Below are positions 60,011-64,000 of a DNA stretch of 64,000 bases, in pieces. Positions within the stretch are counted from its first letter, which is position 1. Each line of letters opens with the position of its first letter. Origin of the DNA: Montifringilla adamsi (taxonomy: Eukaryota; Chordata; Aves; Passeriformes; Passeridae); the NCBI GenBank assembly GCA_017590115.1, contig JAGGNK010006559.1:4075642-4139641 (forward strand), given 5' to 3'. A program made the position numbers and the translations under genes. The notes under the pieces were generated by a model. The model saw only the letters and a list, made by a program, of their open reading frames with translations. It ran no database searches and was not told the DNA's origin.

Positions 60011-63000
60011 GTAAGAGAAATGCTTAGACATGAAGCAGTTCTGGAGCATTTGCAACCTGGTATGAGTACAGTTTGTACACTAGGGATGAGAAGCAGGGCA
60101 AGCAACACAGAGTTAGAGCAGCCAGAAGGTGGGAGGACATGAATTTAGTTGAAGAAGCAGAAATATGGAATGAGGGAGTGGGGACTTACTGCAGGAATAG
60201 CGGAAGATCCTATTTTGGATAGGTATAGGGAATCCATCAGGAAGCTGTGGCTCTCAAGCACTTTGCAGCAAGACTTCAAGACCCAGAAAGTTTAGCAACT
60301 CTGTACTTCCTACTGTAAAATTATTCTTTTCTCTCAATGTCACTTGCACCTGCACTAAACTGTTCTCTCCCTGCCCCACCCTACTTTGCGTCCCACACCT
60401 CCTCCCAACCTCACTTAGAATAACTTTCCTATACAAACAAGGAAACACGCTCCCCAGGGGCTTTCGTACCATATCTTTCTGTACTATCAAATAAAATGCA
60501 AAATTAAGTGCACAAATTCAAACTGTGAAAGTGGGCTGGAGAAGAAATTGGGCTCCACTGTTGTCCTTGTCCCCAGGACATTGTGTGCTCATCAGTTTCC
60601 TGGTGGGAAAGGAAAATCATAAACCTTTTGACTGCATTCTGTGCCATGCATGTGCATCACATGGGCCCAAAATCTACAGTCCTATCCTGCAACTTAATTA
60701 ATTTCAATGGGATTTAAGTGAATTTTGTTTATTAGTCTGTTCTCTGTGCTTCAGGAATTACCTAGGTATGCCATGTGGTAGCAATAGTCCCAAATGCCAA
60801 TAAGTTTATAAAACTGGTGCCGTCTTAATTATTGCCATTAAAGTCAATGCAACACCACAGTGGTAGCCTTCCAGTAGAGCTGACAGAAACACAGGCTAAA
60901 CCCCCAGTGCTCAGACTTACTTTCTGTGTGTGAGGGAAGTAATGATTAAAACCCTTTTGAAGATCACCATCAAAGCCTATTTTGCTATTGATTTATACTG
61001 AATGCTAATAATTAAACAGCTGACATATTTCTCAGCTTCCTCTCATTGAGACCCTGTAAAAGGTAATCTATTTATATTCCACTCAAGATCTCTAGTGGTT
61101 CTTTACCACCTCAGTATCCAGTAAATACTCACTAAGCTTATTATGGAGCAGGACTAATATTTCACTTGAATTGGTAGGAAAATGGCTTCTTTAGCTCCCA
61201 ACAATAGCAGTTGCTGATTTTGTGAAGTGGGAAGGATCTGCGTAACATGCAAAGAAGCTACCCAATCCCTTTAACAGCTTCTTTAAAAAGGGATTGGACC
61301 CAATTCATGAAAAAAATGTGTATGTTCAGTGGGTGGTAACTTTGATGCAGCTCTTTTATGTATATGAGGGTTAGCCAGAGTGTCTGAATAAAAAAGGAAG
61401 CCAATCTGCTTTTATTCAGGCATAGCACCATGTGGGCTGAATGTGAAGAATAGAAATGATGCATTAAATGCGATTCTGAGAGGAGACTCATTTTCTTGTT
61501 AGTACAAATTATGGGAATAGGAGCCCAGCTGAAATGTGTAACACAATGGTATGTTTCAGTGATGGCTGTAAATGTGGGTCTCAGAAAAAGTTGGTTTTCC
61601 CATAGCTGAGGATTATGGGGATATTCTTGTTTCTGCTATCCTCAGGGAAGACGTGTACACACCTGTGAGAGAAATGACTGATCCTTGTCCTTCTCACAGT
61701 GGCCCAATGTGTGTTAGACTGCCCTCTCAAGAGTCTGCAATAATTGTGACACTAAGACCAAACCACATTAGATATCAAAGGTACATTTTTCCTTCAGCCT
61801 ATATGTCCTTGTTTATCTCCATTCTGGAGCACAATTCCAGGGGCCAATTGCCGTAGAAAATTCTTGTACTTTTCCTAGATCAAATTTACATTTGTAACTC
61901 ATTACACATCTCATAAAACGAACAGCTTTTTAAAACTGAAAATCAAACCATCAGTTTCTGCCAGATTAAAAGTAAATTAAAAAAAATTGTTCAGTAATTT
62001 AAGGCACACTTGAAGTTCACAGGGGTTACTGCATTTTATTAAAACAAGTCCGATATGAAGCACTTTTGTCATTAGACGCATTGCTGCAGAGCAAAAGGTT
62101 CTTTTACAGGGATAAGATTTTAGAACAGCTTCTTGATAATTTTGTAACTGGATTTCTAGGAAAAATCAGTGACAAGGATCCAAAAAACTTCAGATTTCTG
62201 TACAAGTTTTTTTTTTCTGTTTCCATAGAGAAGTGGAAATGAAGACTGCCATGAAACAGTGGTCTGCATAAACTGATCAACTCAGTATCATACAGGAGAC
62301 TGAACTCTCTTACAGAGTTTCTGTCTTTCAAACCTCTTCAAGAAGTCTTTGCCTCTATTATTTTTAACAAGGCCTTTGTGACATAAGCATTTGTAAAAAA
62401 CCAAGGCATTAAATAATTTTAGTCTAAATCAGAAAGGGCAAACAATCTGCAGGAAGCAGATCAATAATTTATGGCTCTACAAGTAGACTGCCAGCATCAC
62501 AGGCATGATTTAGACTGCCTGTTACATAAATGATTGATGGGTTTGGGTATAAAACTCCAATTTGTGGTCTGTCCTGAACACAGAATTGCAATCCAAGTAT
62601 ACTATTTTCTTTCAAAAAAGTGATCTTTTGATCATCTCCACTGAAGCAAGAGTGTAATACATGAAGGTGCATTCCACTTGTGGGGGGCCTGTGATGGCCT
62701 GAAGTACATAAAATCATACTCAGTTCAGTAGCAATCTAAGTGGGATATTCAACACACGTAATTTCATCTAGCCACATTAAGACAAGATGTGTCATCCCCT
62801 TTCCATTGGCAGGAAAAGGCACCCAGACATAGCTCAGACTAGATGCACAGTTTTCAGACAGCTTAAAATGTCCAAATCAAATGGGAAAATTAATCTTGCT
62901 TGCAATGACTAAGAGCTGCACGCATCCATAGCCAAACATGCTCCGCCACAGGCATTTCAAGACCAGTCACTCTTTTGAGTATTCACCTGGGGTCTCCAGC

Positions 63001-64000
63001 CTGTACTGAAGCTCATGATGTTCAAAGCTGTCACACCACCGAACTGGTTCAATGCTATCCTGCACCTACCTGCATTGACAGCCACCTCATGCTTGACAGA
63101 AGTGCAGACAGTCTTTCAGGAGAGTTGATAGATAGGCAAAATAGTGAAATTATTTTATCGACCCTTGGGTAAAGCTGCATTTCCAAAGAAATCTGAAGTT
63201 GTTAGCCTGGGTTTTATTCCTCTTGCATCTCCATTAAGATATCTAGGCTCTTTCAGAACTCTAAACTAGTCAGTGATCCAAGAAAAGACTGTGTACCTCT
63301 TACTGTGTAAGTGTAGTAAACTAAACAAAAGCCAAACTACTACTGAATTAAAGAGTGCCCCTACTGGCTTGAAAGTAACTCAGTTTATATATACCATCTT
63401 CTTGGGTTTATTACCTTACATTAATTTTGCCTAAGGCTATTGACCATGCCTTCTGGCCCATAACAGACTGATTTATCATGTCACACAGGGATTTTTACGG
63501 TATTAATGAGTCTACTCTCAACAGCTGGAATTGTGCTAAAGCAGAAGTATAGGGGGCTAAACAACAGCTGTAAAATGAAATTTGAGACCTATGAAGCAGT
63601 ACTCAGAATTATACTTCTATGTTAAATTTCTCCATTCCATTCTGACAGGCCGAAAACTATACTGGTGAAAACTTTTCTCCAAATCAACTGACATGGGTTA
63701 TCCTACAAAAACCCCAGGATGCTCTGTTTCATTAATATTCTTAACAGCTCCCTTAAAAGAATCCTGTTGACATATGGTATTTTTGGGAAATAGGGTCATG
63801 GGGGAGGGAACTTCTCCTCTCCTAAGCCCCATAAATCTCTCTCTCTCCCAAGATTTAGGCAGGCCAAAGGCACTTACGGCTATTTACATAGAAAGCCAAA
63901 GCTTACGTATAGTCTCTCAGTTTCTATGGCAGCACAGCTCCTATAAAAACAGAGCTTAAAACCACAGCTCTCCAAGCTCGCTGGCATCCCCGTGTACTCT
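60011..64000. other. Unique DNA to the window edge, no gene supported
   Basis: About 4 kb without a recognisable repeat. A patch at 60690-60880 has homeodomain-type cores (TTAATTAATTT, TTAATTATTGCC) and mixed texture. The longest frame is 94 codons (61572-61856, plus strand) with no recognisable motif. The final 200 bases are somewhat GC-richer and run off the end. Confidence 0.45.

Noticed and set aside
1..64000. CRISPR arrays, operons, tRNA or rRNA genes, riboswitches, integrative elements
   Set aside because: None is visible. The window has eukaryotic, avian-type repeats and no prokaryotic organisation.

Overview
The window looks like vertebrate, most likely avian, nuclear DNA with no protein-coding gene that I can support. 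It is AT-rich and CpG-poor, and six-frame reading gives only short scattered open frames. The one dominant interspersed-repeat family is the CR1 LINE. CR1 tails end in octamer-like ATTCTATG or ATTCTGTG units rather than poly(A), and there is one solo LTR that looks like an avian ERVL-type element. I see no L1, Alu or B1-like SINE, tRNA, snRNA, CRISPR or bacterial-type feature. CR1 material covers roughly 10% of the window by my boundaries. This is an estimate from reading, not a RepeatMasker result, and subfamily names are deliberately loose.

Layout. 0-10 kb: two co-oriented CR1 pieces (400-573 and 3429-3531) that may be halves of one element, a minus-strand CR1 (6121-6551), and the longest CR1 (7696-9672), which carries a frameshifted reverse-transcriptase gene and is followed at once by a second CR1 3' tail (9679-9752). 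10-25 kb: unique AT-rich DNA, an unidentified dispersed repeat present twice (about 14280-14475 and 21240-21440), a younger-type CR1 (15562-16466), a very old minus-strand CR1 (19681-20640) and two tiny CR1 tails. 25-34 kb: AC-rich and AT low-complexity DNA, a second old CR1 scrap (27376-27530), a solo LTR (about 29028-29425), a CR1 scrap (29828-29933), a long TE-free block with homeodomain, POU and SOX-like motifs (about 30480-31620), and (AAGG)n and (TC)n microsatellites. 34-52 kb: mostly unique DNA broken by long A/T homopolymers. 52-64 kb: a minus-strand CR1 (52353-53203), a plus-strand CR1 (55183-55646), and unique DNA with a striking pair of matching inverted repeats (56198-56221 and 57112-57143).

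What it means. This reads as an intergenic or intronic gene-desert segment. Nothing forms an operon, pathway or defence system, and I found no new gene system. The observations most worth a second look are the twin TTAGTCAA-N6-TTGACTAA inverted repeats, the unnamed duplicated repeat, the tandem CR1 tails, the possibly interrupted CR1 with about 2.85 kb between its halves, and the TE-free block that may hold conserved regulatory DNA.
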